DNA from: an uncultured SAR116 cluster alpha proteobacterium
GTDB lineage: Bacteria; Pseudomonadota; Alphaproteobacteria; Puniceispirillales; Marisalimonadaceae
DNA length: 64,000 nucleotides
Assembly: GCA_902558885.1 (NCBI GenBank)
Contig: CACEFQ010000004.1
Location: forward strand, 1-64,000
Reading direction: 5' to 3'
Part shown: piece by piece, positions 44,796-54,667 of the stretch
Layout: every line of letters begins with the position of its first letter
Numbering within the stretch: the stretch's first letter is position 1
The notes under the pieces: generated by a model
Seen by the model: the letters and a program-made list of their open reading frames with translations, nothing else
The model's database searches: none
What the model was told of the DNA's origin: nothing
Program-made: the position numbers and the translations under genes

Positions 44796-45515
44796 TTACC
44801 ATTTTTCTATATCAGGTCTTAACTCCACATCAAATGACCATGCAGAGCGTTTTTGTTGTGAAATTCTAAAAATTTCTTCTGCTATATCTTTTGGTTGAGC
44901 AAATTCAATATCTTTTTTACTTTTTTGGTGTTCTATTCTGCTTCTAGTCCATGGAGTATTAATTGATGCATCAATAGTGATATAAGCAACATGAATACCT
45001 TTAGGTCCAAAATCACGAGCTAATGATTGTGCAAGAATTCTTTGAGCAGCTTTGGTAGGAGCAAAATATGGCGTCATAGCTACTCCCCTATGTGCAGCGG
45101 TATTACCTGTTACAATAATAACTCCTTTTTTATTTTTTAGCATGTCTGGTATCAAAAAATGGGATAAATACATAAGTGAGGTAGTATTAATTCTAAAGTT
45201 CTTTTCTAACCATTCTGGTTTGCCTTTTAATAAGTATTCAAAGTTTCCTTTCACCGCATTATGTATGAGAACTTCCGGAGCTGACATTTCATATTTAATT
45301 TTTTTACATATATCCTCTAAATGTTTTAAATCAGATACATCGCATACATATCCTTTAGAACCAGATAATTCTTTTTCAAATTTTTTCAATCTATCTTCAG
45401 TTCTTGCTAACATTGCTACTCTATATCCAGCTCTTGCAAATCGTCTAGCAGTATACCCTCCTGTACCTTCACCTAAACCAGTAATCATACAAACTGGCAT
45501 TTTTGAATTTGACAT
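44796..45515 (-). CDS. SDR-family protein lacking the usual catalytic tyrosine
   Basis: 239 residues, short-chain dehydrogenase fold. The cofactor motif is 'MITGLGEGTGGYTARRFARA' and the NNAG-like stretch is 'VLIHNAVKGNF'. The active-site segment reads 'TPYFAPTKAAQRILAQSLA'. Aligned on lysine 155, the catalytic tyrosine is phenylalanine 151, with a tyrosine one residue earlier; the serine position is in 'VTGNTAAHRG'. Similar F-x-P-x-K sequences occur in a known SDR subgroup. Activity is therefore uncertain. Confidence 0.8.
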   Translation of the reverse strand: MSNSKMPVCMITGLGEGTGGYTARRFARAGYRVAMLARTEDRLKKFEKELSGSKGYVCDVSDLKHLEDICKKIKYEMSAPEVLIHNAVKGNFEYLLKGKPEWLEKNFRINTTSLMYLSHFLIPDMLKNKKGVIIVTGNTAAHRGVAMTPYFAPTKAAQRILAQSLARDFGPKGIHVAYITIDASINTPWTRSRIEHQKSKKDIEFAQPKDIAEEIFRISQQKRSAWSFDVELRPDIEKW

Positions 45516-45603
45516 TTATCTACCCCAATAAGTAAGATTACATAATTAAAATTAAACAATAAAAATCATTTAATTACTATTAGATAATTATATAAGAAAG
45601 TTT

Positions 45604-45679
45604 TGGTGGGCGGTGACGGTCTCGAACCGCCGACCCTCTCGGTGTAAACGAGATGCTCTACCAACTGAGCTAACCGCCC
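45604..45679 (-). tRNA. tRNA-Val (anticodon TAC)
   Basis: On the minus strand GGGCGGT opens the acceptor stem and CCA is encoded. Anticodon stem TCTCG/CGAGA with loop TTTACAC gives TAC. 76 bases, all arms intact. Confidence 0.97.
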
Positions 45680-45690
45680 TTAAGTGAGAA

Positions 45691-45719
45691 TTTATACGTA
45701 ATTTTTTTAATAATGACAA
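45691..45719 (-). promoter_or_regulatory. Predicted promoter for tRNA-Val
   Basis: On the minus strand TTGTCA (45714-45719) and TATAAA (45691-45696) are 17 bases apart, ending 11 bases before the tRNA. Both hexamers are close to consensus. Confidence 0.6.
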
Positions 45720-45770
45720 TATGTAACTTATAATTAAATAAATAAAATTTTGAAATTAGGATCTTTTTTA

Positions 45771-46286
45771 ATGCACTCTGAATGGATTTTTAATCAAATA
45801 AAAGCTTTAAATATTAAGAAAAAAATAAATCTTTTAGATTTTGCTTCTGGAAATGGTAGAAATTGTATCCCACTATCAAACAAAAATATCATTGTTACAG
45901 CTATTGATAAGGATCAAGAAAAATTAAATAAGTATAAAAATTTAAATAACATTAATACAATATGCTTTGATCTCGAAACCAAAGAAGAATGGCCATTACT
46001 GCGAGAATATTATGATGTGATTATAGTTGTTAATTACTTATTTAGACCAAAAATAAAAAAAATAATAAATTTACTTAAAAAGGATGGTTTTTTATTTTAC
46101 GAAACCTTTTCGTTAGGAAATGAGCAATATGGATCACCCAAAAATCCAAATTTTTTGCTTAAATATAGAGAATTATTAGATATTTTTGGAGAAGAACTTA
46201 TACCATTAAGTTTTTACGACGGTAAAACTAAATATAAAAATATCTCAATAAAACAAAGGGCTAGTTTTAAAAAAGGCGTCTTTTAA
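45771..46286 (+). CDS. Class I SAM-dependent methyltransferase-like protein
   Basis: About 171 residues. Motif I is 'KINLLDFASGNGRNCIPLSN' (D-x-A-x-G-x-G-R), the acidic residue after strand 2 is in 'VTAIDKDQEKLNKY', and 'EYYDVIIVVNYLFRP' is motif IV-like. The start is taken at ATG 45771, with 'agga' about 10 bases upstream; TTG at 45750 would add 7 residues. The C-terminal half after 'DGFLFYETFSLGNEQYGSPK' is like TehB/thiopurine-type methyltransferases. The substrate is unknown. Its last codons lie inside the hupB terminator hairpin. Confidence 0.78.
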   Translation: MHSEWIFNQIKALNIKKKINLLDFASGNGRNCIPLSNKNIIVTAIDKDQEKLNKYKNLNNINTICFDLETKEEWPLLREYYDVIIVVNYLFRPKIKKIINLLKKDGFLFYETFSLGNEQYGSPKNPNFLLKYRELLDIFGEELIPLSFYDGKTKYKNISIKQRASFKKGVF

Positions 46287-46297
46287 AAAGACGCCTT
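46267..46297 (-). terminator. Rho-independent terminator of hupB
   Basis: aaggcgtctttt (46273-46284) and aaaagacgcctt (46286-46297) form a strong hairpin with an 8-bp GC-containing core. On the minus strand six T follow (46274-46269). It lies 22 bases beyond the hupB stop. The convergent methyltransferase stop codon (46284-46286) sits in the loop. Confidence 0.88.
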
Positions 46298-46319
46298 GGT
46301 ATTTAAAGTAAAGTTTTAT

Positions 46320-46592
46320 CTAATTAACAGCAGCCTTTAAAGGACTTCCAGCCTTAAATTTTGGTTGCTTTGATGCTTTTATTTGAATTGTTTCACCTGT
46401 TCTAGGATTTCTACCAGTTGTAGCGGCACGGTTAGCAACAGAAAAAGTTCCAAAACCAACTATACGCACATCACCACCTGATTTTAGAGCACTGGTGATT
46501 GACTCAAAAACTCCATCAACTGCTTTTGCAGCATCTACTTTTGAAAGACCTGATGCGTCAGCAACACTTGCAACTAATTCATTCTTATTCAT
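46320..46592 (-). CDS. hupB: HU-family nucleoid protein
   Basis: 90 residues, full length. 'MNKNELVASVADASGLSKVD' is the HU start; 'GGDVRIVGFGTFSVANRAA' and 'TGRNPRTGETIQIKA' form the DNA-binding arms including the intercalating proline. 'cggagg' precedes the ATG. The gene follows lon, as in many proteobacteria, and ends with a strong terminator. Confidence 0.96.
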   Translation of the reverse strand: MNKNELVASVADASGLSKVDAAKAVDGVFESITSALKSGGDVRIVGFGTFSVANRAATTGRNPRTGETIQIKASKQPKFKAGSPLKAAVN

Positions 46593-46692
46593 TCGTACCT
46601 CCGTAATATGTTAATATTAAATTTATTTGATATTAACTTATAACTCTAGAAAATAAAGCTAATTATGATAAAGAAATTAAAAAAACAGTTAA

Positions 46693-49080
46693 TTAATGAG
46701 AAATACTAGTTTTATCTGGATTATTACTTTCGTTTTTAGCGATTTTACTAGCATCTAATATGCTTAAGCCTTGAGGAGCATCAACTAAAGCATTTAAAAT
46801 GACTTCATCTATAGAACTTACTGCTATAATTTTTAATTTATTTTTAATATTATCAGGTATTTCAATCAGATCTTTTTTGTTATCTTCTGGAATTAAAACT
46901 GTTTTAATGCCGCCTCTTTTTGCAGCTAATAGTTTTTCTTTAAGACCACCAATAGGTAAGACCCTTCCTCTTAAAGTAATTTCACCAGTCATACCAACAG
47001 AATTTTTAACTTTTATGTCGGTCAAAGCTGATACTATACTAGTTACCATAGCAACACCTGCAGATGGACCATCCTTGGGAGTTGCTCCTTCAGGTACATG
47101 CACATGAACATCTAGTTTTTCAATATCAAATGGATCTAAACCAAAAGAAAAAGCTTTTGATCTTATAAAAAATTCAGCAGCTTTGACTGACTCTTTCATA
47201 ACATCACCAAGTTTTCCAGTTGCAGATACCTTACCTTTACCTTTGACTTTTACAGCCTCTATTGACAATAGTTCACCACCAACCTCGGTCCAAGCCAGTC
47301 CAGTTGTAATTCCAACTAAATCTTCTTTTTCTATCTCAAGTCTTTGGTAAATAGGAACTCCTAGTAAATCAGGTAAATTATTTTTTGTTACAGAAATTGA
47401 TTTTGCTTCATTTTTTTCAATTAAGGTTACGATTTTTCTAGTTAATTTAGCTAATTGTCTCTCTAAATTTCTAACACCTGCTTCTCTGGTGTATGATTGA
47501 ATAATCATTTTTAGAGCTTCTTCGTTGATTGAAAACTCTGTTTTTTTAAGTTTGCAATTATCCATTTGTTTTTTTAACAAGTGTCTTTTAGCAATTTCTA
47601 GTTTTTCATCTTCCGTGTACCCAGATAATCTAATAACTTCCATTCTATCCAACAAAGCTTGAGGCATATTTAGTGTGTTAGAAGTTGTTATAAAGAAAAC
47701 TTTTGACAAATCATAATCAACTTCAAGGTAATGATCTTGAAATGTTTTATTTTGTTCTGGATCTAAAACTTCTAACAAAGCTGAAGAAGGATCCCCTCTA
47801 TAATCATTTCCTAATTTATCTATTTCATCAAGTAAAAACAATGGGTTAACAGATGATGATTTTTTCATTCCATGTATAATTTTACCAGGCAATGATCCGA
47901 TATAAGTTCTTCTATGACCTCTTATTTCTGCCTCATCACGAACTCCACCTAAAGCCATTCTTATATATTGTCTACCAGTGGCTTCTGCAATTGATTTTCC
48001 TAATGAAGTTTTACCAACTCCTGGTGGACCAACCAAACATAATATTGGGCCTTTAATTTCATTTGTTCTTTTTTGAACAGCAAGGAACTCAATAATTCTA
48101 TCCTTAACTTTTTCTAAACCATAGTGATCATCGTCTAAAATTTTTCTTGCATTTACAATATCAGATTTTACTTTGTTTGTTTTCTTCCATGGAATAGCAA
48201 TTAACCAATCAATATATGACCTAACAACTGTTGCTTCAGCACTCATTGGACTCATATTTCTTAATTTTTTTAACTCAGATAAAGCCTTTTCTTTGGCTTC
48301 TTTACTTAACTTTGTTTTATTAATTTTATCTTCAAATTCATCGAATTCATTTTTGCCATCCTCAGATGTACCAAGTTCTTTCTGAATAGCTTTTAATTGT
48401 TCGTTTAAATAATACTCCCTCTGTGTTTTTTCCATCTGTTTTTTTACATTACTTCTAATTTTTCTTTCTGAGCTAAGTATCTCAATTTCTTTTTCAATTT
48501 TTGAAGAAAGATTTTTAATTCTTTCGACTGGATTAGTCATTTCTAGAAATGATTGTTTCTCATCGATGGAAAAAACTAAATGATTTACAATTGTATCAGA
48601 TAAAACATCTGAGCTATTAATATCAGATATTGTTGATAATATATCAGAATTAATTTTACTATTAAGTTTGGATAATCTTTCAAAAGAATTTTTAAGATGA
48701 TTTATAATATCAACATCATCACTTTTAAGTGTAATATCTTTTTTTAACACATTTAATTTTGCACTTAAATAATTATCTGAATAAATTATTTCTTCAATTT
48801 GACACCTAAATTTCCCTTCAACTAATACCTTTACAGTACCATCAGGTAATTTAAGCATTTGTAGTATTGTCCCTAGGGTGCCCATTTTGTAAAGATCTTT
48901 AGCATTAGGGTCTTCAGTTGAAGATTTTTTTTGGGTAAGTAAAACTATTTCTTTATTTTCTTCCATTACGGTTTCAAGAGCGTTGATTGACTTAAGCCTT
49001 CCTACAAATAATGGCGCTATCATATTTGGAAATATGACAATATCTCTTAAAGGTAAAATTGGGAATGTAGTATTAGTCAA
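46693..49080 (-). CDS. lon: ATP-dependent protease Lon
   Basis: 795 residues. N-terminal substrate domain 'FPILPLRDIVIFPNMIAPLF', Walker A 'CLVGPPGVGKTSLGKSIAEA', Walker B 'LFLLDEIDKLG', and the Ser-Lys dyad in 'PKDGPSAGVAMVTSIVSALT' and 'LKEKLLAAKRGGIKTVLIP'. The start codon is TTG with 'aagga' about 8 bases upstream. It degrades misfolded and regulatory proteins in the cytoplasm. The gene follows clpX, as in many alphaproteobacteria. The 100-base gap to hupB contains no clear terminator. Confidence 0.97.
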   Translation of the reverse strand: MTNTTFPILPLRDIVIFPNMIAPLFVGRLKSINALETVMEENKEIVLLTQKKSSTEDPNAKDLYKMGTLGTILQMLKLPDGTVKVLVEGKFRCQIEEIIYSDNYLSAKLNVLKKDITLKSDDVDIINHLKNSFERLSKLNSKINSDILSTISDINSSDVLSDTIVNHLVFSIDEKQSFLEMTNPVERIKNLSSKIEKEIEILSSERKIRSNVKKQMEKTQREYYLNEQLKAIQKELGTSEDGKNEFDEFEDKINKTKLSKEAKEKALSELKKLRNMSPMSAEATVVRSYIDWLIAIPWKKTNKVKSDIVNARKILDDDHYGLEKVKDRIIEFLAVQKRTNEIKGPILCLVGPPGVGKTSLGKSIAEATGRQYIRMALGGVRDEAEIRGHRRTYIGSLPGKIIHGMKKSSSVNPLFLLDEIDKLGNDYRGDPSSALLEVLDPEQNKTFQDHYLEVDYDLSKVFFITTSNTLNMPQALLDRMEVIRLSGYTEDEKLEIAKRHLLKKQMDNCKLKKTEFSINEEALKMIIQSYTREAGVRNLERQLAKLTRKIVTLIEKNEAKSISVTKNNLPDLLGVPIYQRLEIEKEDLVGITTGLAWTEVGGELLSIEAVKVKGKGKVSATGKLGDVMKESVKAAEFFIRSKAFSFGLDPFDIEKLDVHVHVPEGATPKDGPSAGVAMVTSIVSALTDIKVKNSVGMTGEITLRGRVLPIGGLKEKLLAAKRGGIKTVLIPEDNKKDLIEIPDNIKNKLKIIAVSSIDEVILNALVDAPQGLSILDASKIAKNESNNPDKTSISH

Positions 49081-49167
49081 GTTGATTTCCTTCAGAAATT
49101 TGATTCATTTTACTATTTATATATATATAAATGAGAATTTTTTTCTAAACTTCAAGCTCAAAAAATA

Positions 49168-50436
49168 CTAAATAGAATTTTTTATTTCTTTTGTCTTTTT
49201 TTCGTGGACAAGAATAGGTTTAGTACCTTTTGTAACAACTTCTTCATTTATAACAACTTCATTAATGTCAGGTTCAGAAGGTAATTCAAACATGGTATCA
49301 ATTAGTATATTTTCAATTATAGAACGTAAGCCTCTTGCTCCAGTTTTTAAACTTATTGCTTTTTGAGCAATTGCTTTTAGTGCATTGTCTCTAAATTCCA
49401 GATTCGTGTTTTCCATTTCAAATAGTTTTTGATATTGTTTAAGGAGAGCATTTTTAGGTTTTGTTAAAATTGTAACTAAGGCTTCCTCATCAAGATCTTC
49501 TAATGAGGCAAGAACAGGTAACCTTCCAACAAATTCAGGAATAAGTCCATATTTCACTAAATCACCTGGCTCTACGTCTTTTAGCATTTCAGACGTGGAC
49601 GTTTCTTGTGAATCAATTATTTCAGCACCAAAACCAATCGAAGTGCCTTTATTTCTATTTGCAATTAATTTATCTAAACCTGCAAAGGCACCACCGCATA
49701 TAAATAGGATATTCGTGGTATCTACCTGAAGGAATTCTTGTTGAGGATGTTTTCTACCTCCTTGGGGTGGTACAGCTGCAATAGTACCTTCCATAATTTT
49801 AAGCAAAGCTTGCTGCACACCTTCTCCACTAACATCTCTAGTAATAGAAGGGTTTTCTGACTTTCTAGAAATTTTATCAACCTCATCTATGTAAACAATA
49901 CCTTTTTGGGCTCTTTCAACATTGTAATCTGAAGCTTGTAATAATTTTAATATTATATTCTCAACATCTTCACCTACATAACCAGCTTCAGTAAGTGTTG
50001 TTGCGTCAGCCATTGTAAAAGGAACATCTAAAATCTTTGCTAAAGTTTGGGCAAGTAATGTTTTTCCACAACCAGTTGGACCTACCAAAAGGATATTTGA
50101 TTTTGAAATTTCAATATCATTTACTTCAGATGTATTTGCTAATCTTTTGTAATGGTTATGAACTGCAACTGAAAGCACTCTTTTTGCTTTTGCTTGACCG
50201 ATGACATAATCATCCAGGATTTTACATATTTCAACAGGTGACGGGATGCCTTCCTTATTTTTTGTAATTGATGACTTGTGTTCTTCTTTAATAATGTCCA
50301 TACAAAGTTCAACACATTCATCACAAATAAATACTGTAGGTCCAGCAATTAATTTCTTGACCTCATGTTGACTTTTACCACAAAATGAACAATACAAAGT
50401 TGTCTTATTTTTTCCTTCGTTCTTTTGTTCATCCAT
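49168..50436 (-). CDS. clpX: ATP-dependent Clp protease ATP-binding subunit ClpX
   Basis: 422 residues. The zinc-binding domain is '[18 protein letters not shown]' with '[15 protein letters not shown]'; Walker A '[20 protein letters not shown]', Walker B '[11 protein letters not shown]', and the ClpP-docking IGF loop '[11 protein letters not shown]'. '[19 protein letters not shown]' and '[15 protein letters not shown]' are ClpX signatures. It unfolds substrates for ClpP, encoded immediately upstream. Confidence 0.97.
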   Translation of the reverse strand: MDEQKNEGKNKTTLYCSFCGKSQHEVKKLIAGPTVFICDECVELCMDIIKEEHKSSITKNKEGIPSPVEICKILDDYVIGQAKAKRVLSVAVHNHYKRLANTSEVNDIEISKSNILLVGPTGCGKTLLAQTLAKILDVPFTMADATTLTEAGYVGEDVENIILKLLQASDYNVERAQKGIVYIDEVDKISRKSENPSITRDVSGEGVQQALLKIMEGTIAAVPPQGGRKHPQQEFLQVDTTNILFICGGAFAGLDKLIANRNKGTSIGFGAEIIDSQETSTSEMLKDVEPGDLVKYGLIPEFVGRLPVLASLEDLDEEALVTILTKPKNALLKQYQKLFEMENTNLEFRDNALKAIAQKAISLKTGARGLRSIIENILIDTMFELPSEPDINEVVINEEVVTKGTKPILVHEKKTKEIKNSI

Positions 50437-50517
50437 AATTACACCTCTAAACTCATTGTTATTTAGTAATATTCTATAAGTTTATTTTAAAAATCAATAT
50501 AAATATATTAATCATCT

Positions 50518-51156
50518 TTATTTCACATTCGGTCTTTTCTCGACAACTTCATCTATTAAACCAATCTTAACGGCATCTTCAGGAGATAAAAAAGTATCCC
50601 TTTCCATTAGAGCTTCAATATCTGCAATTTTCTTGCCAGAATGTTTAACATAAATGCCATTTAGTCTTGACCTTAAATTAATTATTTCTTTAGCATGAAT
50701 TTCAATATCACTAGCTTGACCTTGAAACCCTCCAGATGGTTGATGTGTCATTATTCTTGCATTAGGTAAACAATATCTCTTATTTTTTGCACCTGCAGTT
50801 AATAACAGCGATCCCATACTTGCAGCCTGACCAATACATACTGTTGAAACATCTGGACGAATATACTCCATTGTATCATATATAGACAAGCCAGAAGTAA
50901 CGACCCCTCCTGGTGAGTTAATATACATTGATATATCTTTTTTTGGGTTTTCTGCTTCTAAAAATAACAATTGAGCACAAACTAATGAAGCTATATTATC
51001 ATCAATCGGACCCACAAGAAAAATGATACGTTCCTTTAAGAGTCTAGAATAAATATCATACGATCTTTCCCCTCGGCTTGTTTGCTCTACCACCATTGGA
51101 ACTAATGCACCAATCTCATTAATTGAAGAAACTTCATTATAATTTTTTTCGATCAT
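50518..51156 (-). CDS. clpP: ATP-dependent Clp protease proteolytic subunit ClpP
   Basis: 212 residues. The catalytic serine is in '[20 protein letters not shown]', histidine in '[20 protein letters not shown]', and aspartate in '[19 protein letters not shown]'. '[20 protein letters not shown]' precedes them. A good 'aggag' precedes the ATG. It forms the barrel protease with ClpX. The 38-base gap from tig suggests co-transcription. Confidence 0.97.
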   Translation of the reverse strand: MIEKNYNEVSSINEIGALVPMVVEQTSRGERSYDIYSRLLKERIIFLVGPIDDNIASLVCAQLLFLEAENPKKDISMYINSPGGVVTSGLSIYDTMEYIRPDVSTVCIGQAASMGSLLLTAGAKNKRYCLPNARIMTHQPSGGFQGQASDIEIHAKEIINLRSRLNGIYVKHSGKKIADIEALMERDTFLSPEDAVKIGLIDEVVEKRPNVK

Positions 51157-51194
51157 ATTTTTTCTCTCCTCAAATAAATGTTTATGTAGCTAGA

Positions 51195-52628
51195 TCAAGA
51201 TTTTTTCGAAGTTTTTGTGGCTGTTTTTTTTGTTTTACTTTTAGTAACAGTTTTATTTGATTTTTTTGCTTTTGTAGCTTCTTTTTTCAAATCCATTTCA
51301 TCTTCTTTATAAAGTTCTTCAGCGGATACTGTTTTTTCTTTAACGTTTGCTAATTCCAAGATAAAATCTATTATTTTATCTTCGAAAATCGGACCTGATA
51401 ATTGCTGTTGTGCTTCAGGGTTATTCTTCAAATAATCCATAATTTGCTTTTCTTGCCCTGGATATTTTTGTATTTCTCTCATCATTGCATTTCTTGTGTC
51501 TTCTTCTTCTACTTTAATGTTGTTTTTTCTTCCTATTTCCGAAAGTAATAATCCTAACCTAACCCTTCTTTTTGCAATTTCAGATGCGTCTATTTTTTCT
51601 TCTTTTGACATGCCTTTATCAGGATCTATATTAGTTTCTTCACTTTTATCTTTATCTGGTTTTGAATTAGGGTTCATAGCCTTGCATATGTTATTATATT
51701 CTTCTTTTTCCAAAGTTTCTGGTAGTTCAAAAGACACTGTATCAGCTAACTTGTCTAGAATTTGTCTTTTTGCTTTATCTCGACTTTGTTCCTGATGCTG
51801 TTTTGAAATCTGCTCTGAAACAGCTTTTTTTAGAGAATCTAAATCATTCATACCTAATGTTTTTGCAAAATCATCATCTATTTTAACTTCAACATCTTCT
51901 TTAATCTCATTTACTTTTGTTTCGAAAACAGCTTCTTTACCCGCCAATTTCTTAGCTTGGTAGTCTTTTGGGAAAGTAACTTTTACTTGTGTAGTTTTAC
52001 CTTTTAAAGTTCCAATTAAAGCGTCTTCAAATCCAGGTATGAAAGTGTTTGAGCCTAATTTTAGGTTGTGACCATTAGCTTCTCCACCTTCAAATGGTTC
52101 ATCATCAATTTTACCAATAAAATCTATTACAAGTGTATCACCTTTTTTTGCTGGTCTATCTTCAGCTATTTCTCTTGTACCAACATTTTCCTTTGCAATT
52201 TTTTCAACCGCATCATTAATATCTTTTTCACTTACTTTAACGACTGGTTTAGTTATATCTAAAGATGATAAATCTGGAATTTCAAAATCAGGCATTATTT
52301 CAACTAAAAGCTTTGCTTTTAAGTCCTTACCCTCTTCAAATGATACTATTTCTATTTTTGGTTGAGAAGATGGTGTTAATTTATTTTTTTCCATTGTATT
52401 TTTCGTGGCAGTATCTACTGATTCTCTAACCACCTCACCAAGAACTTGTTTTCCAAACCTGTTTTTAACAACTGAAACAGGAACTTTACCTGGTCTAAAA
52501 CCTGGAAGATTAGCCTCATTAGCAATACTCAAAAGTTTTTGATCAACTAATTTTTCAATCTCTTTCTTAGTAATTATTACTTCAAATTCTCGTTTTAGTC
52601 CCTCTGATAAGGTTTGCGTAACAGCCAT
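51195..52628 (-). CDS. tig: Trigger factor chaperone
   Basis: About 477 residues. The ribosome-binding loop is 'ANLPGFRPGKVPVSVVKNRF', with the F-R-x-G-K signature around residues 45. The PPIase domain contains 'GDTLVIDFIGKIDDEPFEGG' and 'IPGFEDALIGTLKGKTTQVK'. The C-terminal domain has an acidic/lysine insertion (MNPNSKPDKDKSEETN) and a lysine- and threonine-rich tail after about residue 440. The start at ATG 52628 (MAVTQTLSEGLKREFE) fits the family; a further upstream ATG does not. Confidence 0.95.
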   Translation of the reverse strand: MAVTQTLSEGLKREFEVIITKKEIEKLVDQKLLSIANEANLPGFRPGKVPVSVVKNRFGKQVLGEVVRESVDTATKNTMEKNKLTPSSQPKIEIVSFEEGKDLKAKLLVEIMPDFEIPDLSSLDITKPVVKVSEKDINDAVEKIAKENVGTREIAEDRPAKKGDTLVIDFIGKIDDEPFEGGEANGHNLKLGSNTFIPGFEDALIGTLKGKTTQVKVTFPKDYQAKKLAGKEAVFETKVNEIKEDVEVKIDDDFAKTLGMNDLDSLKKAVSEQISKQHQEQSRDKAKRQILDKLADTVSFELPETLEKEEYNNICKAMNPNSKPDKDKSEETNIDPDKGMSKEEKIDASEIAKRRVRLGLLLSEIGRKNNIKVEEEDTRNAMMREIQKYPGQEKQIMDYLKNNPEAQQQLSGPIFEDKIIDFILELANVKEKTVSAEELYKEDEMDLKKEATKAKKSNKTVTKSKTKKTATKTSKKS

Positions 52629-52668
52629 TTTGAATATACCTCTTAAACTGAAAATCATTTTTTATTTA

Positions 52669-52753
52669 TGGTGCGGGCGAAGGGACTTGAACCCCCACAC
52701 CTTTCGATACAAGAACCTAAATCTTGCGCGTCTACCAGTTCCGCCACGCCCGC
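52669..52753 (-). tRNA. tRNA-Leu (anticodon TAG)
   Basis: 85 bases on the minus strand, with GCGGGCG acceptor start, encoded CCA, and a class II long variable arm. Anticodon stem CAAGA/TCTTG closes loop TTTAGGT, anticodon TAG. Confidence 0.97.
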
Positions 52754-52779
52754 ATATATAAATTAATACATTTAACAAA

Positions 52780-52808
52780 TAGCTAACTTAGGAAAGCACA
52801 AACGTCAA
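52780..52808 (-). promoter_or_regulatory. Predicted promoter for tRNA-Leu
   Basis: On the minus strand TTGACG (52803-52808) and TAGCTA (52780-52785) are 17 bases apart in the spacer between tRNA-His and tRNA-Leu. It would give tRNA-Leu its own transcript. Confidence 0.5.
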
Positions 52809-52830
52809 GTTAGAATGATTAAAATTAGAA

Positions 52831-52908
52831 TGGGGCGAGTGACCGGCTTCGAACCGGCGACCTCAGGTACCACAAACCCGCGCTCTAACCAACTGAGCTA
52901 CACCCGCC
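52831..52908 (-). tRNA. tRNA-His (anticodon GTG)
   Basis: The acceptor stem starts GGCGGGTG, with the extra 5' G of tRNA-His pairing with C73; CCA is encoded. Anticodon loop TTGTGGT gives GTG. T-arm GGTTCGAAGCC is intact. Confidence 0.97.
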
Positions 52909-53020
52909 ATATTAAATTTTAATCATTCATATTTAAATCAAATAATTTAATAAAATCTTTTATTTTAAATATGGTTAGGTATAAATATTTAATAAATATG
53001 AATTAATCAAGGTTTATTAA

Positions 53021-54196
53021 ATGAAAAATAATTATGATTTAGCATCTAGAAATTATAATCTTGGCACTGAAACTGCTTTCACTGTATTAGCAAAGGCAAA
53101 TAAACTAGCCTCTGAAGGACAAAATATTATTAATCTAGGTATCGGTCAACCAGACTTTAAAACACCTGAACATATTGTTGAGGCCGGTATAAAAGCTCTA
53201 AGAGATGGACATCACGGTTATACACAATCTACTGGTATTCCAAATCTAAGAGATGCTGTTTCAGATGATATTAAGAAAAGATATAATCAAAATATTTCAC
53301 CAGACCATATTATGATTGTTCCAGGGGGTAAGGTAATTATATTTTTTTCAGCTATGTTAATGGGTGAAAAAAACAAAGAAATATTATACCCAAATCCAGG
53401 TTTTCCAATCTATGAATCAGCCATAAATTATTCAGGTGCACAATCAATTCCTTATCAATTGAAAGAAGACAAAGGCTTTTCATTTTCAGCTGAAGATATA
53501 CTTGCTAAAATTAATACTAATACCAGTTTAATTATAATTAATAGTCCAGCAAACCCAACAGGCGGAGTTGTTCCTAGAAGTGAACTAGAAAAGTTAGTTG
53601 AGGGTTTAGAAAAATACCCAGATGTTGTTTTGATGAGTGACGAAATTTATGATCAATTCTGTTTTGGTGATAATGATTTTACTTCAATGTTACAATTTCC
53701 TGAACTCAGAGATAGGCTAATAATTTTAAATGGATGGTCTAAAACATATGCTATGACTGGATGGCGCTTAGGTTATGGTATTTTCCCAAGTAAATTATAC
53801 GAAATAGCAGAAAAACTTGCTGTGAATATTCATTCATGTGTTAATTCGTGTGCTCAATATGCAGCGTTGGAAGCATTAAATGGCCCTCAAAACTGTGTTT
53901 CAGAAATGAACAACCATTTTAAAAGACGTGCTCATTTAATGTTTAACAAACTAAATGAAATAAATGGATTTTCTTGTCAAAAACCGAATGGAGCTTTTTA
54001 TTGTTTTCCAAATATAACTGGTACAGGGAAAAATTCTACAGAAATTCAAAATATTTTACTAGATAATTTAGGTGTGGCTACAGTTGCAGGTACATCTTTT
54101 GGTAAATATGGTGAAGGTTATATTAGATTATCATGTGCTAATTCAGATTCTGCAATTGAAGAAGCTCTTTCAAGAATTAAGGATTTTTTTAATTAA
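53021..54196 (+). CDS. PLP-dependent class I/II aminotransferase
   Basis: 391 residues. The PLP lysine is in 'ILNGWSKTYAMTGWRLGYGI', the Asn-Pro stretch in 'IIINSPANPTGGVVPRSEL', the aspartate in 'VVLMSDEIYDQFCFG', and the carboxylate arginine in 'GEGYIRLSCANSDSAIEEAL'. It resembles aspartate-type (class Ib) aminotransferases acting on amino acids. The exact substrate is not clear. It is followed about 100 bases later by glnB-glnA on the same strand, and separated from the tRNA genes by a divergent promoter region. Confidence 0.85.
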   Translation: MKNNYDLASRNYNLGTETAFTVLAKANKLASEGQNIINLGIGQPDFKTPEHIVEAGIKALRDGHHGYTQSTGIPNLRDAVSDDIKKRYNQNISPDHIMIVPGGKVIIFFSAMLMGEKNKEILYPNPGFPIYESAINYSGAQSIPYQLKEDKGFSFSAEDILAKINTNTSLIIINSPANPTGGVVPRSELEKLVEGLEKYPDVVLMSDEIYDQFCFGDNDFTSMLQFPELRDRLIILNGWSKTYAMTGWRLGYGIFPSKLYEIAEKLAVNIHSCVNSCAQYAALEALNGPQNCVSEMNNHFKRRAHLMFNKLNEINGFSCQKPNGAFYCFPNITGTGKNSTEIQNILLDNLGVATVAGTSFGKYGEGYIRLSCANSDSAIEEALSRIKDFFN

Positions 54197-54271
54197 AAAT
54201 TTGTGCTTAATTTTTAATCACTTTTTTTTTATTCTATATTTTTAATAAAATTTATTTTGTTAAATATGTAA

Positions 54272-54643
<372 letters not shown>

Positions 54644-54667
54644 CATAAAGATAATGGAGTAAATAAT

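Noticed and set aside
46610-46637. Inverted repeat gttaatat...atattaac upstream of hupB as an operator
   Set aside because: Eight AT-only base pairs with a 12-base spacer are easily found by chance in DNA this AT-rich, and there is no candidate regulator nearby.
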